Shown here one piece after another: positions 43,785-53,990 of a stretch of 64,000 bases of DNA. Source of the DNA: Pseudomonadota bacterium (GTDB lineage: Bacteria > Pseudomonadota > Gammaproteobacteria > Burkholderiales > Burkholderiaceae_C); the NCBI GenBank assembly GCA_018241225.1, contig JAFEEG010000020.1, positions 1 to 64,000 on the forward strand, read 5' to 3'. Position 1 is the stretch's first letter, and every line of letters starts with the position of its first letter. Under the pieces are notes generated by a model, which saw nothing but the letters and a program-made list of their open reading frames with translations, was not told the origin of the DNA and did not search any database. A program made the translations under genes and the position numbers.

Positions 43785-44567
43785 TCAGGGCAGGCCCTGC
43801 AACCACTGGCGCACAGTGGCTTCGGCGGCCTCGGCGTTTCCCTGCGCAGCCCGCCACACCAGCTCGGGCGCGGCCACGTGGGTGCCCGGCGGCGCCAGGC
43901 GCAGCGCCGCATCGACAAACTGCGCCACCACCGCGGCGCGCACCGGCTGTTCGCTGGCGGGCACCATGAAGCGGGCGATCGACAGCATCCACTCGGCCAC
44001 GCGCTGCGGCAGGCTGCCACGCACGCCCTGGGCGGGCTTTTGCGCCGAGCGCACCAGGATCAGCCGCTCGAAACCCAGCGCGGCAACCGCCTGCTCATCC
44101 ATGCTGGCCAGGCCACGCTTGAGTGCCTCGGGCAAGCGACCCTGGGCATGCGGCTGCACCACGGCCAGCGTGCGTACGCCGCAGTCGTGGAGCCAGGCGG
44201 CAATTTGCGGCAGTTGCTCCGGCGTGGGCGCCCACAGGGCACGCTCGCGGTCGTGGTACAGGCGCGGCGGATCGAAGCTCACCAGCGCAGCATCGGCCTG
44301 CACGCGGGGCCACGAACGCGGGTCGGCATCGTCGGGCGGCATCAGCACCGACTGCACGCCGCGCAGGCCGTCCTGCATCGGCTCGCGCGCCAGCACGCGC
44401 GCCTGGGCATAGCGATGACTGCCGGCAAGGCGGCGCAGCAGTTCGTTGCCCAGCGCTCCCGTAGCGCCTGCAATGAGCAGCGTGGTCTCGGGCCGCCCCG
44501 CTTGCGCCGGCACGCGCACAGGCGGGCGCTGGGCCGCCTGCAGCACCTGGATGGGGTCTATTGCCAT
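43785..44567 (-). CDS. NAD(P)-binding (SDR-like) protein
   Basis: The 260-residue protein has a Rossmann motif TLLIAGATGALGNELLRRL and the segments VQSVLMPPDDADPRSW and FERLILVRSAQKP, as in the atypical SDR/NAD-binding family of YwnB or YbjT type. It likely binds NADPH; the substrate is unknown. It is 28 bases upstream of the NTF2-like gene and divergent from the lemA gene. Confidence 0.8.
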   Translation of the reverse strand: MAIDPIQVLQAAQRPPVRVPAQAGRPETTLLIAGATGALGNELLRRLAGSHRYAQARVLAREPMQDGLRGVQSVLMPPDDADPRSWPRVQADAALVSFDPPRLYHDRERALWAPTPEQLPQIAAWLHDCGVRTLAVVQPHAQGRLPEALKRGLASMDEQAVAALGFERLILVRSAQKPAQGVRGSLPQRVAEWMLSIARFMVPASEQPVRAAVVAQFVDAALRLAPPGTHVAAPELVWRAAQGNAEAAEATVRQWLQGLP

Positions 44568-44622
44568 GGCGCCGATGCTACCTGTGCTAACTTTGCGCCC
44601 TTCTCAGCAAGGGGTGAACAAG

Positions 44623-45219
44623 ATGATGAAACGTTGGCTTGCGATGATCGCCGTGGTCCTCTCTCTGACCGGTTGCGGCTACAACGACTTCCAGCGGCTG
44701 GACGAAGCCACCAAGTCGGCCTGGAGCGAAGTGCTCAACCAGTACCAGCGGCGCGCCGACCTGGTGCCCAACATCGTCGCCACGGTCAAGGGCCAGGCCA
44801 ACTTCGAGCAGGAGACGCTCACCAAGGTGGTCGAGGCGCGCGCCAAGGCCACCAGCATCCAGGTCACGCCCGAGACGCTGAACAACCCAGAGGCTTTCAA
44901 CAAGTTCCAGCAGGCGCAGGGTGAGCTGTCGGGCGCGCTGTCGCGCCTCATGGTGGTGGCCGAGCGCTATCCCGAACTGCAGGCCAACCAGGCCTTCCGT
45001 GATCTGCGCGTGACGCTCGAGGGCACCGAGAACCGCATCTCGGTGGCGCGCAACCGCTACATCCAGACGGTGCAGGAGTACAACGTGCTGGCCCGCAGCT
45101 TCCCGACCAACCTGACGGCCATGGTCTTCAGCTACTCGCCCAAGCCCAACTTCAGCGTGCAGAACGAAGCACAGATCTCCACGCCCCCCACGGTCGACTT
45201 CGGCGCGCCGAAGAAGTAA
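44623..45219 (+). CDS. lemA: LemA family lipoprotein
   Basis: The 198-residue lipoprotein (lipobox LTGC, Cys18) has the LemA signature YNDFQRLDEATKSAWSEVLN, then QYQRRADLVPNIVATVKG, with long alpha-helical coiled segments. LemA proteins are of uncertain function and are often encoded next to TPM/YgcG genes, as here. AAGGGGTG precedes the ATG. The next gene starts 19 bases downstream. Confidence 0.92.
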   Translation: MMKRWLAMIAVVLSLTGCGYNDFQRLDEATKSAWSEVLNQYQRRADLVPNIVATVKGQANFEQETLTKVVEARAKATSIQVTPETLNNPEAFNKFQQAQGELSGALSRLMVVAERYPELQANQAFRDLRVTLEGTENRISVARNRYIQTVQEYNVLARSFPTNLTAMVFSYSPKPNFSVQNEAQISTPPTVDFGAPKK

Positions 45220-45238
45220 GACGGGGCGCTTCAAGTTC

Positions 45239-46207
45239 ATGGCGCTGTTGGGCATCAGGCGCTTCGCCCAATCGCTCTCGGCCATCGTGATGATGGCCGC
45301 GCTGTTGTTGACGGTCTGGGCCGGCCCCGCCCTCGCGCAGGGCCTGCTGCCCGTGCCCGCGCTGGCGGCGCGAGTCATCGACCAGACCGGCACGCTCGAT
45401 GCCGGCCAGCGCCAGGCGCTGGAGGCCAAGCTCGCCGCCATCGAGACCGAGAAGGGCTCGCAGGTGGTGGTGCTGATGGTGCCCACCACGCAGCCCGAGG
45501 ACATCGCCAGCTACGCCAACCGCGTGGCCAACCAGTGGAAGATCGGCCGCAAGGCGGTGGGCGACGGCGTGCTGGTGATCGTGGCCAAGGACGACCGGCG
45601 CATGCGCATCGAGGTGGCCAAGACGCTGGAAGGCGCCATTCCGGACATCATGGCCGCGCGCATCATCGACAACGCGATGAAGCCGCGCTTCAAGCAGAAC
45701 GACTTTGCAGGCGGCCTCGGCGCGGCGGTCGACCAGCTCGGCGCGCTGATTCGCGGCGAGGCCCTGCCGCCGGTGCAGCAGCACCCAAGCGGCACGTTCG
45801 AGAACGGCGGCGACTTCGACTGGGGCACGCTGGGCATCTTCCTGTTCTTCGGGGTGATCGTGCTGGGGCGCGTGCTGCGCGGGGTGTTCGGCAACAAGCT
45901 GGGCGCGCTGGCCACCGGCGCGGCCACCGGCGGCATTGCCTTCTTCATCACCACCACCATGTGGGTGGCCATTGCGGCAGGCATCGTGGGCCTGATCTTC
46001 ACGCTGATCTCCAGCGCCTTCGTGGGCATTCCCACGCTGGGGCGCGGCGCGCGCGGCGGCGGCTGGGGCGGTGGCTTCCCTGGCGGCGGCGGTGGCTGGG
46101 GCGGCGGCGGTGGCGGTGGCTTCGGTGGAGGCGGCGGTGGTGGCGGCGGCTTCAGCTCCGGCGGTGGCGGCGACTTTGGTGGCGGCGGCGCCTCGGGCGA
46201 CTGGTAG
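45239..46207 (+). CDS. TPM-domain protein with Gly-rich C-terminus (YgcG family)
   Basis: The 322-residue protein has a signal peptide (about 1-33, ALA/Q). A TPM domain follows (about residues 42-175: ALAARVIDQTGTLDAGQRQA, GDGVLVIVAKDDRRMRIEVA). Two membrane segments lie near 195-260, and an almost pure Gly/Trp/Phe tail (from about residue 268, GGGFGGGGGGG-type) ends it. It is cell-envelope anchored. The TPM domain has phosphatase or chaperone-like roles in photosystem II repair of plants, but its bacterial role is open. It sits second in the lemA-TPM-TPM group. Confidence 0.88.
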   Translation: MALLGIRRFAQSLSAIVMMAALLLTVWAGPALAQGLLPVPALAARVIDQTGTLDAGQRQALEAKLAAIETEKGSQVVVLMVPTTQPEDIASYANRVANQWKIGRKAVGDGVLVIVAKDDRRMRIEVAKTLEGAIPDIMAARIIDNAMKPRFKQNDFAGGLGAAVDQLGALIRGEALPPVQQHPSGTFENGGDFDWGTLGIFLFFGVIVLGRVLRGVFGNKLGALATGAATGGIAFFITTTMWVAIAAGIVGLIFTLISSAFVGIPTLGRGARGGGWGGGFPGGGGGWGGGGGGGFGGGGGGGGGFSSGGGGDFGGGGASGDW

Positions 46208-46220
46208 CGACAGGCAAGGC

Positions 46221-46757
46221 ATGGCCATGACGATCAATAAGCGCTCCCTCGTCGGCAAGCTCGCGCGCATCTGGCGGCACCGCTGGACCGACCGCGCCGA
46301 AGTCCATCGCGCGCTGCCTCCTGCGCTGCTCGAACGTCTCACGGGCCGCGTGGCGGCCAGCGAACGCCGACACAGCGGCGAGATCCGCATCTGCGTCGAA
46401 GCCGGCCTGCCCAACTCCTACATCTGGCGCAACGCCACGGCACGCGAGCGCGCGGTGGCCATGTTCGGCAAGCTGCGGGTGTGGGACACGGAGCACAACA
46501 ACGGCGTACTCATCTACCTGCTGCTGGTGGAGCACGCCATCGAGATCGTGGCCGACCGCGGCATTGCCCGCAGGGTGAGTGCGCAAGAGTGGAGCGCCAT
46601 GACCCAGCGCATGAGCAAGGCCTTTCGCGAAGACCGCTTCGAAGACGGGCTGACGCAGGCGCTGGCAGAAGTGTCTGCGCTGCTGGTGGAGCACTTTCCG
46701 CTGGCACCTGGCGAGCAGGACAGCAACGAACTGCCGGATGCCCCGGTGGTGATCTAG
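46221..46757 (+). CDS. Second TPM-domain protein
   Basis: The 178-residue protein has a TPM-type domain (VAASERRHSGEIRICVEAGL, NATARERAVAMFGKLRVWDT, NNGVLIYLLLVEHAIEIVAD) but no signal peptide, Gly-rich tail or lipobox. It may be cytoplasmic or loosely attached to the inner membrane. It is the third gene of the lemA group, 13 bases after the YgcG-like gene. Its stop overlaps the stop of the converging metallophosphoesterase gene (CTAG). Confidence 0.85.
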   Translation: MAMTINKRSLVGKLARIWRHRWTDRAEVHRALPPALLERLTGRVAASERRHSGEIRICVEAGLPNSYIWRNATARERAVAMFGKLRVWDTEHNNGVLIYLLLVEHAIEIVADRGIARRVSAQEWSAMTQRMSKAFREDRFEDGLTQALAEVSALLVEHFPLAPGEQDSNELPDAPVVI

Positions 46758-47413
46758 GGCAGCGCCCAGACCGCGTCCCCGCCCACGGCGTAGAAGCGCC
46801 GGCCGCCTGCTCCCTGCACGAACCATCCGCCGGTGAATTCGCCAAAGGCCGGCAGCACGGCTTGCGCGCCTTCCTGCACGAAACAAGGCAGGCGCATGCT
46901 GTCGCGCCCGCTGCCGTGCAGGCCGCACACCGGATGAAGATGCCCCGCCAGCACGAAGTGCGTCGCGTGCGGCTGGGGATGGTGGCAGCAGGCAAAAGGA
47001 CCGATGAGCCAGGGTTCGGTGACGATGTCGATGCCAAGGCTGGACGGCGGATCGCCGGCCCGGCTGTCGTGGTTGCCGCGCACCAGCGTGCAGGCCAGGT
47101 CGCCATGCCGCGCGCGCCAGTCGTCCAGGGCAGAAAGCAACGCAGGCGTGCGCGCCTGGGCCGCGTGCAGGAAGTCGCCCAGCAGCACCAGGTGACGCAC
47201 GGCATGCGCCGCGAGCAAGGCATCCAGCCGCCCCAGGTTCTGCGCCGTGGTGCCGCCCGGCACCGGCTGGCCCAGCGCACGGAAGGTGGCGGCCTTGCCC
47301 AAGTGCAGGTCGGCCACGAACAGCACGCCGGCCGCGGGCCAGCAGAGGGCGCGTTCGGGCAGCAGCAAGAGCCGCTCGCCTGCCCATCGCACTTCGCATG
47401 CGCCGTTCGACAT
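46754..47413 (-). CDS. pdeM: Ligase-associated metallophosphoesterase PdeM
   Basis: The 219-residue calcineurin-like phosphoesterase has motifs DLHLGK, LLGDFLH, VRGNHDS and GHLHP. The fold and neighbour match the small nuclease that is usually encoded with the Lhr-type helicase in a four-gene DNA repair island (helicase, PdeM, ATP-dependent ligase, exonuclease). The ligase and exonuclease genes are not here. It is downstream of the helicase on the same strand, with a gap of 4 bases. Confidence 0.88.
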   Translation of the reverse strand: MSNGACEVRWAGERLLLLPERALCWPAAGVLFVADLHLGKAATFRALGQPVPGGTTAQNLGRLDALLAAHAVRHLVLLGDFLHAAQARTPALLSALDDWRARHGDLACTLVRGNHDSRAGDPPSSLGIDIVTEPWLIGPFACCHHPQPHATHFVLAGHLHPVCGLHGSGRDSMRLPCFVQEGAQAVLPAFGEFTGGWFVQGAGGRRFYAVGGDAVWALP

Positions 47414-47417
47414 CGCC

Positions 47418-49967
47418 CTAGTTTGCACCCTGCGCACCGAAGCGCAGGCTCTTGCGCACTTCGTCCACCTGGCCTGCGTTGATGCTGCCGCCGGCCGCCT
47501 TCTCGAGCTGGGCGACCATGCGCGCGATGCGGTCGCCCAGCTTCTCGTTGGTGAGCTTCTCGCGAAACAGCTCGACCATGAGCGGGAAGGAAAACGGCGT
47601 GGGCCGCTCGATCCGGCACATGACCAGTTGCTGTGCGTTCATCCGCCCCAGGCAGGCCTGCAGGCGGCCGATGTCCAGCTCCTGCGCCAGCAGCTCCTGC
47701 TCGGCCTGGGCGAGCAGGCGGTTGTCGGGGTCGTACTTCCTGAACACCTCGTAGAACAGCGAGCTGGAAGCCTGCAGCTGCCGGTTGCTGCGCTTCTCGC
47801 CCGGGTAGCCCTGGAAGATCAGGCCCGACACCCGTGCGATTTCCCGAAACCGGCGGCGCGCCAGCTCGCTGGCGTTGAGGCTGGCCAGCACTTCGTGCAG
47901 CAGGTCGTCCGCGTCCGGCACGCCCTTCAGCGCACGCGGCAGCAACGCCGCCCAGTCCACCTCCACCGCGCTCAGCAGCTCGAAGCCGTAGTCGTTGAAG
48001 GCAATGGAGAAGGTGCGCGGCTCGTGCTGCGCAATGCGCCAGGCCAGCAGGCTGGCCAGGCCCAGGTGCACCGGCCGCCCGGCAAAGGGATAGACGAACA
48101 GGTGCCAGCCTTCGCGCGTCGTCAGGCTTTCGGCCAGCAGGTGCTCGTGCGACGGCAGCGCGGACCATTGGCGCTGGAGCTCCAGCAGCGGACGCAGGCT
48201 CTGCAGTTCGGGCGAGTCGTAGATGCCCTCCCCGGCCCGGGCCAGTTGCTGCACCACTGCGTCGCCCAAGGTGCTGGTGAAGGCCATGCGCCCGCCGCCC
48301 CAGCGCGGCACGGCCGGCCGTTGGCCGGCGGCACGGCGAACCTGGGCCGTCATGTCGTGGATGCGCACCAGCTCCAGCAGCCGGCCACCGAACAGAAAGC
48401 AGTCGCCCGGCTTCAGGCGCGCGACGAAGCTCTCTTCCACGCTGCCGATGCGCCCACCACTCAGGTACTGCACCGAGATGCTGGCATCGCTCACGATGGT
48501 GCCGATGTTCATGCGGTGGCGCCGCGCCAGTCGCGCATCGGGCACGCGCCACACGCCTTGCGCATCGGGCACCACGCGCTTGAAGTCGGGGTAGGCCACG
48601 AGCGACGGGCCGCCGCGGCTGACGAAGTCCAGGCACCACTGCCAGGTCGGCGGCGCAAGGCCCGCATAGGCGGCGGTGCTGCGCACTTCGTCGTACAGCT
48701 CGTCGGGCGTGAAGCCTCCGCCCAGCGCCACCGTCACCAGGTGCTGCACCAGCACATCCAGCGGCTGGTGCGGCGTCTGGCGCGCCTCGATCTGGCCGGC
48801 TGCAATGGCGGCGCGCGCGGCGGCACCTTCGATGATCTCGATGCTGTGCGTGGGCACCATCGTGATGCGCGAAGGCCGGCCCGGCGCATGACCGGACCGG
48901 CCCGCGCGCTGCAGCAAACGCGCGATGCCCTTGGCCGAGCCGATCTGCAGCACCCGCTCCACCGGCAGGAAGTCCACGCCCAGGTCCAGGCTCGACGTGC
49001 ACACCACCGCGCGCAAGCTGCCCTTCTTCAGCGCCAGCTCCACCCACTCCCGCACGGCGCGGTCCAGCGAGCCGTGGTGCAGTGCGATCTCGCCGGCCCA
49101 GTCGGGCCGCGCATCGAGCAGGGCCGCGTACCAGATCTCGGCTTGCGAGCGCGTGTTGGTGAACACCAGCGTGGTGCTGCTGGCCGCAATTTCTTCCACC
49201 ACCTGCGGCAGCATCGTCACGCCCAGGTGGCCGCCCCAGGGAAAGCGCTCCGAACGGCCGGGCAGCAGCGAATCGACGATGAGCTCCTTGGGGGTTTCGC
49301 CGCGCACGAGCACGCCTTCCGTCGATGCACCCGGGCCGAGCAGTGTTCGCAAGGCTTCGTCCAGGTTGCCCAGGGTGGCCGACATGCCCCACACCACCAG
49401 GTCGGGCCGCCAGCGCCGCAGGCGTGCCAGCGCCAGCTGCACCTGCACGCCGCGCTTGTTGCCCATCAACTCGTGCCACTCGTCCACCACGACCATACGC
49501 ACGCCGCGCAACTGGTCCCTGGCATCGGCACGCGAGAGCATCAGCGACAGGCTCTCGGGTGTGGTGACCAGTGCGGTGGGAAGGCGCTTGTCCTGCGCGC
49601 TGCGTTCGGCGGACGAGGTGTCGCCACTGCGTGCGCCGGCCTGCCAGTGCGGCGCCAGCGACTCCAGCGGCAACTGCAGCGCGCGCAGCGTGTCGGCAGC
49701 CAGGGCGCGCATGGGGGTGATCCAGAGCACCTGCAGCGGCGTGGCGGCCGGCGCATCCGCTGGCGCGCTGCTGCGCTTGCGGGTGCGCGCCGACGCCGAC
49801 AGCGCCAGCAGTGCGCCAAACCACAATGCATAGGTCTTGCCGGCGCCGGTGGTGGCGTGCAGCAGGCCGGATTGCCCATTGGCCACGGCGGCCCACACCT
49901 CGCGCTGGAAGCCAAAGGGCCGCCAGCCGCGCGCGGCGAACCAGGCGTTGACGTCGCTCGCCTTCAT
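47418..49967 (-). CDS. Ligase-associated DEXH helicase (Lhr-type)
   Basis: The 849-residue SF2 helicase has Q-region [11 protein letters not shown], Walker [12 protein letters not shown] near residues 39-46, Walker [12 protein letters not shown] near 162, [32 protein letters not shown] and [11 protein letters not shown]. It resembles the Lhr-core family used for 3'-5' DNA unwinding in repair. In many bacteria such genes lie with PdeM, a DNA ligase and an exonuclease; here only PdeM follows. It starts 49 bases downstream of the DUF3617 gene's stop on the same strand. Confidence 0.92.
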   Translation of the reverse strand: MKASDVNAWFAARGWRPFGFQREVWAAVANGQSGLLHATTGAGKTYALWFGALLALSASARTRKRSSAPADAPAATPLQVLWITPMRALAADTLRALQLPLESLAPHWQAGARSGDTSSAERSAQDKRLPTALVTTPESLSLMLSRADARDQLRGVRMVVVDEWHELMGNKRGVQVQLALARLRRWRPDLVVWGMSATLGNLDEALRTLLGPGASTEGVLVRGETPKELIVDSLLPGRSERFPWGGHLGVTMLPQVVEEIAASSTTLVFTNTRSQAEIWYAALLDARPDWAGEIALHHGSLDRAVREWVELALKKGSLRAVVCTSSLDLGVDFLPVERVLQIGSAKGIARLLQRAGRSGHAPGRPSRITMVPTHSIEIIEGAAARAAIAAGQIEARQTPHQPLDVLVQHLVTVALGGGFTPDELYDEVRSTAAYAGLAPPTWQWCLDFVSRGGPSLVAYPDFKRVVPDAQGVWRVPDARLARRHRMNIGTIVSDASISVQYLSGGRIGSVEESFVARLKPGDCFLFGGRLLELVRIHDMTAQVRRAAGQRPAVPRWGGGRMAFTSTLGDAVVQQLARAGEGIYDSPELQSLRPLLELQRQWSALPSHEHLLAESLTTREGWHLFVYPFAGRPVHLGLASLLAWRIAQHEPRTFSIAFNDYGFELLSAVEVDWAALLPRALKGVPDADDLLHEVLASLNASELARRRFREIARVSGLIFQGYPGEKRSNRQLQASSSLFYEVFRKYDPDNRLLAQAEQELLAQELDIGRLQACLGRMNAQQLVMCRIERPTPFSFPLMVELFREKLTNEKLGDRIARMVAQLEKAAGGSINAGQVDEVRKSLRFGAQGAN

Positions 49968-50016
49968 TCGCAGGGCTGCAGCGCAGGAAGCGGCGCCACG
50001 CGCTGTGCTCCGGGCC

Positions 50017-50547
50017 TTACTTCTTGCGGTTCTTCTGCATGGACTGCATGTCCATGAAGTTCATCGTCTGGCCATTGGGCATGACCATGTCGCCCGGCTT
50101 CTGGCCCGCCTTGCACGGCCCCAGCCACTTGGCCTCCACGATTGCCGTGCCCTTGGCGCGGCCGGCCATGGGCGGCTCGTAGGTGGTGTGCGACTCCATG
50201 CGGTAGTTGCTGGAGAAGTCGCCGCTGATCTCGGCATGGCTCGTGAGCGTGGTGGGCCCCATCTTGCAGACTGAATCGACCACGATCGTGGCGCCTTCCT
50301 TGCGCATGTCCTGCTTGGTGCAGGCATCGCGGCTGGCGCCCTGCCCCATCTCGCGCATGGAGGCATCGGTCTTGGCGTCGATGCACTGCTGAATGACGTG
50401 CGGCTTGGCCTGCGCCTCGTCGCCGTGGGCCATGCTCATTTCCCACAAACCCGGCTTGCGCGGCGGGTAGTCGAGGTTGGCGGCGCCGGCCGAGCAAGCG
50501 GCAAGGAGCAGCAGCGCTGCGGCGGGAAGAGACTTGTGCAGGGACAT
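50017..50547 (-). CDS. DUF3617-type lipoprotein
   Basis: The 176-residue protein has a lipoprotein signal (lipobox LAAC, Cys18), then [36 protein letters not shown] and [15 protein letters not shown], which match the DUF3617 family of small exported proteins. It has Cys pairs likely to form disulfides. The function is unknown. It is encoded just upstream of the helicase gene on the same strand. Confidence 0.85.
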   Translation of the reverse strand: MSLHKSLPAAALLLLAACSAGAANLDYPPRKPGLWEMSMAHGDEAQAKPHVIQQCIDAKTDASMREMGQGASRDACTKQDMRKEGATIVVDSVCKMGPTTLTSHAEISGDFSSNYRMESHTTYEPPMAGRAKGTAIVEAKWLGPCKAGQKPGDMVMPNGQTMNFMDMQSMQKNRKK

Positions 50548-50637
50548 TGGCGGCTCCGGCAGGCAGTGGTCGTCAAGACCGCGTTCTACCCTGCCTGGCG
50601 CGCCGCTGGAATAGGACGATGGCGCTAGCGGGGCTTC

Positions 50638-51801
50638 CTACCAGGGTGTCCATTTGGCCGTGCTGGCCGCCGACGCCACCGTGCGCTCGATGAAGCGCAC
50701 GCCGCGTGCGCCGTCGTCCACCTTCGGATAGTCGGCCAGCAATGGGTCGGCGGCGCGCCCTTCGATGCGGGCGCGGATGTCCTCGATGACCCCGGCGTAG
50801 ATGTTGGCGAAGGCTTCGATGAACCCCTCGGGATGACCCGAGGGAATGCGGCTGGCGCGCTGCGCCGCCGGATGCAGCCAGGGCGCGCCGCGCGTGAAGA
50901 TGCGCTTGGGCCCGTCGTGCGGATAGTGAACGAGTTGGCTGGGCTGCTCCTGCCGCCACTCCAGCGTGCCCAGCGTGCCGGACAGGCGCACGCGCAGGTC
51001 GTTCTCCAGGCCCGTGTTGATCTGCGATGCAATCAGCACGCCCCGCGCGCCGCCGGCAAAGCGCAGCAGCATGCTGGCGTCGTCGTCGAGCGCACGACCG
51101 GGCACCATGTGCGAAAGGTCGGCGCACAGGCTTTCGATCTTAAGGCCGGTGATGCTGGCCACCAGGTTCTCGGCATGCGAACCGATGTCGCCAATGGCAC
51201 CAGCCGCGCCGCTCTTGGCGGGGTCGGTGCGCCATGCCGCCTGCTTGTTGCCGCTGGCCTCCAGCTGCGAAGAAAGCCATCCCTGGTTGTACTCGACCAC
51301 CACCTTGCGCAACTCGCCGAGCTCGCCCGAGCGCACCATGGCCCGAGCCTGTCGCACCATGGGGTAGCCGGTGTAGTTGTAGGTCACGCCGAATACGGTG
51401 CCGTGCTTCTTCACAGCGGCGACCAGCGCATCGGCCTGGTCGCGGGTGTGCACCAACGGCTTGTCGCACACCACGTGAAAGCCCGCTTCCACGAAAGCCT
51501 GCGCCACCGGAAAGTGCACATGGTTGGGCGTGACGATGGAGACGAAGTCGATGCGCTCGTCGGCGGGCCGCCTGAGTTCGTCCGCCAGCAGCGCCTGCCA
51601 GTCGCCGTGGTTGCGCTCATCGGCCAGCAGCAGATCGCGCCCCGAGGCCCGCGCCTTGTCCGGCGTGGACGACAGCGCCCCCGCCACCAGTTCGGCCTTT
51701 GCGTCCAGCGCGATCGCATGCCGATGCACCGCCCCGATGAAGGCCCCCTGCCCGCCACCCACCATGGCGTAGCGCAGCTTGCGAGAAGTAGTTTCAGACA
51801 T
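50638..51801 (-). CDS. Gfo/Idh/MocA family oxidoreductase
   Basis: The 387-residue dehydrogenase has a Rossmann motif [50 protein letters not shown] and [12 protein letters not shown] in the C-terminal catalytic domain. The family oxidises or reduces sugars and inositols with NAD(P). It is the last gene on the same strand as the sugar ABC operon, which suggests it acts on the imported sugar. The start is uncertain: ATG 51801 or 51810. A hairpin repeat lies in the gap to the binding protein. Confidence 0.9.
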   Translation of the reverse strand: MSETTSRKLRYAMVGGGQGAFIGAVHRHAIALDAKAELVAGALSSTPDKARASGRDLLLADERNHGDWQALLADELRRPADERIDFVSIVTPNHVHFPVAQAFVEAGFHVVCDKPLVHTRDQADALVAAVKKHGTVFGVTYNYTGYPMVRQARAMVRSGELGELRKVVVEYNQGWLSSQLEASGNKQAAWRTDPAKSGAAGAIGDIGSHAENLVASITGLKIESLCADLSHMVPGRALDDDASMLLRFAGGARGVLIASQINTGLENDLRVRLSGTLGTLEWRQEQPSQLVHYPHDGPKRIFTRGAPWLHPAAQRASRIPSGHPEGFIEAFANIYAGVIEDIRARIEGRAADPLLADYPKVDDGARGVRFIERTVASAASTAKWTPW

Positions 51802-51859
51802 GTGCATCAATCAATGAGGCCGGGAAGCAGAGCCGCGCGAAGCGCAGGCCGTTCGCAGG

Positions 51860-51950
51860 CACCCGCGGAACTGGCTTTGCCAGGCCGCTGGGTGCGCCCC
51901 CGGAGAGGGGGTTGGCGGACCTTGCGAAGCAAGGGTAGCCTGGGGGAGAA
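51860..51950. repeat. Hairpin repeat in the sugar operon gap
   Basis: The stretch CTGGCTTTGCCAGGCCGCTGG, with GCGCCCCCGGAGAGGGGGTTGG and GGACCTTGCGAAGCAAGGG, forms hairpins and resembles a common Comamonadaceae intergenic element. It lies between the binding-protein gene and the Gfo/Idh gene, where it may reduce read-through. Confidence 0.6.
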
Positions 51951-51951
51951 C

Positions 51952-52914
51952 TTAGAACGGCGAATCGGGGTGGTAGAAGTCCTTCGCGTTGTCCTTGGTG
52001 ATCAGCACCGACGGAATGATCGTGGTGGCCGGCAGCTTCTCGCCCTTCAGGCGCGCCTCGGCGGTGAGCTTGATCGCGTCGTAGATGAACTTGGGCGAGT
52101 AGCTCACGTCGGCGGTAATGCGCTTGTCCTTGCCGTCCATGATGGTCTTGACCATGCCCTTGGCGCCCGCGCCGCCGAAGATGATCTTGATGTCGTCGCG
52201 CTTGGCCTGCTCGATGGCCTTGAGCACGCCCACCGCCATGTCGTCGTCGGCCGCCCAGATGGCGTCGATGCTCTTGAAGCGCGTGAGGTAGTCCTGCGTG
52301 ACCTTGAAGGCGTCGTCGCGGTTCCAGTTGGCGTACTTGGCGTCCAGCAGCTTGATGTCAGGATAGCTCTTGAGCACCGAGTTGAAGGCGTCCATGCGCT
52401 CGTTGTCCAGCGTGGTGGCAATGCCGCGCAGCGCCACCAGGTTGCCCTTGCCGCCCATCTGCTTGGCGATGTACTCGGCCGGAATCTTGCCGAAGGCGGT
52501 GTTGTCACCGGCCACGTAGGCGTCCTGCGCGCTGGTGTCGGTCAGGCCGCGGTCCACCACCGTGACGTACGCGCCCTTGGCCTTGACCTGCGCCACCGGC
52601 TTGGTCAGCGCGGCCGACTCGAAGGGGAACACCACCAGGGCGTTGATCTTGGTGACGGTGGACAAGTCCTGCAACTGGTTGGCCTGCTCGGGCGCGTTGG
52701 CCGCCGTCTTGATGGTGATCTTCAGGTCCTTGTGCTGCTTCTCCAGGTCCTTCTTGGCCTGGTTGGCCCAGTAGTTGATGCCGCCCATGAAGCTGTGCGT
52801 GGCCGCGGGAATCGACACACCGAGATTGACCTTTTCATCGGCCAGTGCCGGCAGGCTTGCGAAGGCGGCAGCCGCAACGGCCGTGAGTGCGAGGCGACGG
52901 GTGAAGGTTGTCAT
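51952..52914 (-). CDS. Sugar ABC importer periplasmic binding protein
   Basis: The 320-residue type I binding protein has a signal peptide (cleavage after ALA near residue 25), then KVNLGVSIPAATHSFMGGIN, ITIKTAANAPEQANQLQDLS and VVDRGLTDTSAQDAYVAGDN, which fits the RbsB-like CUT2 family. It binds a monosaccharide or polyol in the periplasm. It lies downstream of the permease on the same strand. Adjacent genes give the importer and a dehydrogenase. Confidence 0.9.
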   Translation of the reverse strand: MTTFTRRLALTAVAAAAFASLPALADEKVNLGVSIPAATHSFMGGINYWANQAKKDLEKQHKDLKITIKTAANAPEQANQLQDLSTVTKINALVVFPFESAALTKPVAQVKAKGAYVTVVDRGLTDTSAQDAYVAGDNTAFGKIPAEYIAKQMGGKGNLVALRGIATTLDNERMDAFNSVLKSYPDIKLLDAKYANWNRDDAFKVTQDYLTRFKSIDAIWAADDDMAVGVLKAIEQAKRDDIKIIFGGAGAKGMVKTIMDGKDKRITADVSYSPKFIYDAIKLTAEARLKGEKLPATTIIPSVLITKDNAKDFYHPDSPF

Positions 52915-52964
52915 GAGCGTTTGTCTCCAGGTTGAGTTGGTAGGGGAACGGGAACTCGGTTGGC

Positions 52965-53990
52965 TCATCGACGCCCACGCTGCAGGAACGCGACGATGAT
53001 GATGACGAAGCCCTGCACCGCCGCATTCAGGTACACGCTGATGATGCTGGTGAGGTTGAGGATGTTGCTGATGACCGAGAGCAGGATGGCGCCGATCACG
53101 GTGCCGGTGATGCTCCCGGCGCCGCCCTTGAGCGCCGTGCCGCCCACGATGACCGCGGCAATGGCCTCCAGCTCCCACAGCAGGCCCGTGGTGGGCGACG
53201 CAGAACCCAGGCGCGGCACGTACAGCAAGGTGGCAATGCCGACGCACACGCCCAGCAGCACGTAGGTGAGGATCTTCACGCGGTCCACGCTCACCGCCGC
53301 GTAGCGCGCCACCTGCTCGTTCGAGCCGATGGCCTGCACGTAGCGCCCATAGGCGGTGCGGTTGAGGATGAGCCCGCCCACCACCGCCACGACCAGGAAG
53401 ATCCACACCGGGATCGGAATGCCGATGACGCTGCCGTAGTAGACCGGCGCGTACAAGTCCGACAAGTCGTTGTCGAGCGTGAGCGCACCGCCATCGGCGA
53501 AGTACGTGAGATATGCGCGGAAGATGCCCAGGGTGCCCAGCGTGACGATGAAGGGTTCGATGCGCCCCTTGGTAATGAGCAGACCGTGCGCCAGCCCGAA
53601 CATCGCACCCAGCACCACGGCAAGCCCTGCGCCCAGCACCACCGCGACGAGCGGCGAACCGGTGGCGGGGCCGGCCCAGTTGATGAACATGATCACGCTG
53701 CCCGCGATCAGCGCGGCCATCGAACCCACCGACAGGTCGATGCCGCCGGAGATGATGACAAAGCACATGCCCACCGCGATGATGCCGATGAAGGCGGTGC
53801 GCGTGAGCACGTTCATCGCGTTGTCCAGCGTGGCGAAGTCGCTGTTGAGCAGCGTGCCGGCCACGCACAGCAGCGCCAGGCCGATCACGGGTCCAACGCC
53901 GCGCAGGCGCTCGGCCCAGCCGCGTTGAGCGGTGGCTCTGTGCCGTGCGCTGGCGTCAGTCTGCTGCGACGGGGGCTGTTCCGGTGGCAT
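52965..53990 (-). CDS. Sugar ABC importer permease
   Basis: The 341-residue RbsC-like permease has about eight to ten membrane segments and the conserved loop [38 protein letters not shown] and the cytoplasmic EAA-like region [20 protein letters not shown] also occur. It forms the channel of the CUT2 importer. Its start overlaps the ATPase gene by 35 bases, and the binding-protein gene is 50 bases downstream. Confidence 0.93.
   Translation of the reverse strand: MPPEQPPSQQTDASARHRATAQRGWAERLRGVGPVIGLALLCVAGTLLNSDFATLDNAMNVLTRTAFIGIIAVGMCFVIISGGIDLSVGSMAALIAGSVIMFINWAGPATGSPLVAVVLGAGLAVVLGAMFGLAHGLLITKGRIEPFIVTLGTLGIFRAYLTYFADGGALTLDNDLSDLYAPVYYGSVIGIPIPVWIFLVVAVVGGLILNRTAYGRYVQAIGSNEQVARYAAVSVDRVKILTYVLLGVCVGIATLLYVPRLGSASPTTGLLWELEAIAAVIVGGTALKGGAGSITGTVIGAILLSVISNILNLTSIISVYLNAAVQGFVIIIVAFLQRGRR

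Noticed and set aside
46510..49896. 1,128-residue minus-strand ORF in another frame of the helicase
   Set aside because: The helicase motifs are in the 47418-49967 frame; this one is Arg/Ala/Pro-rich with no motif.
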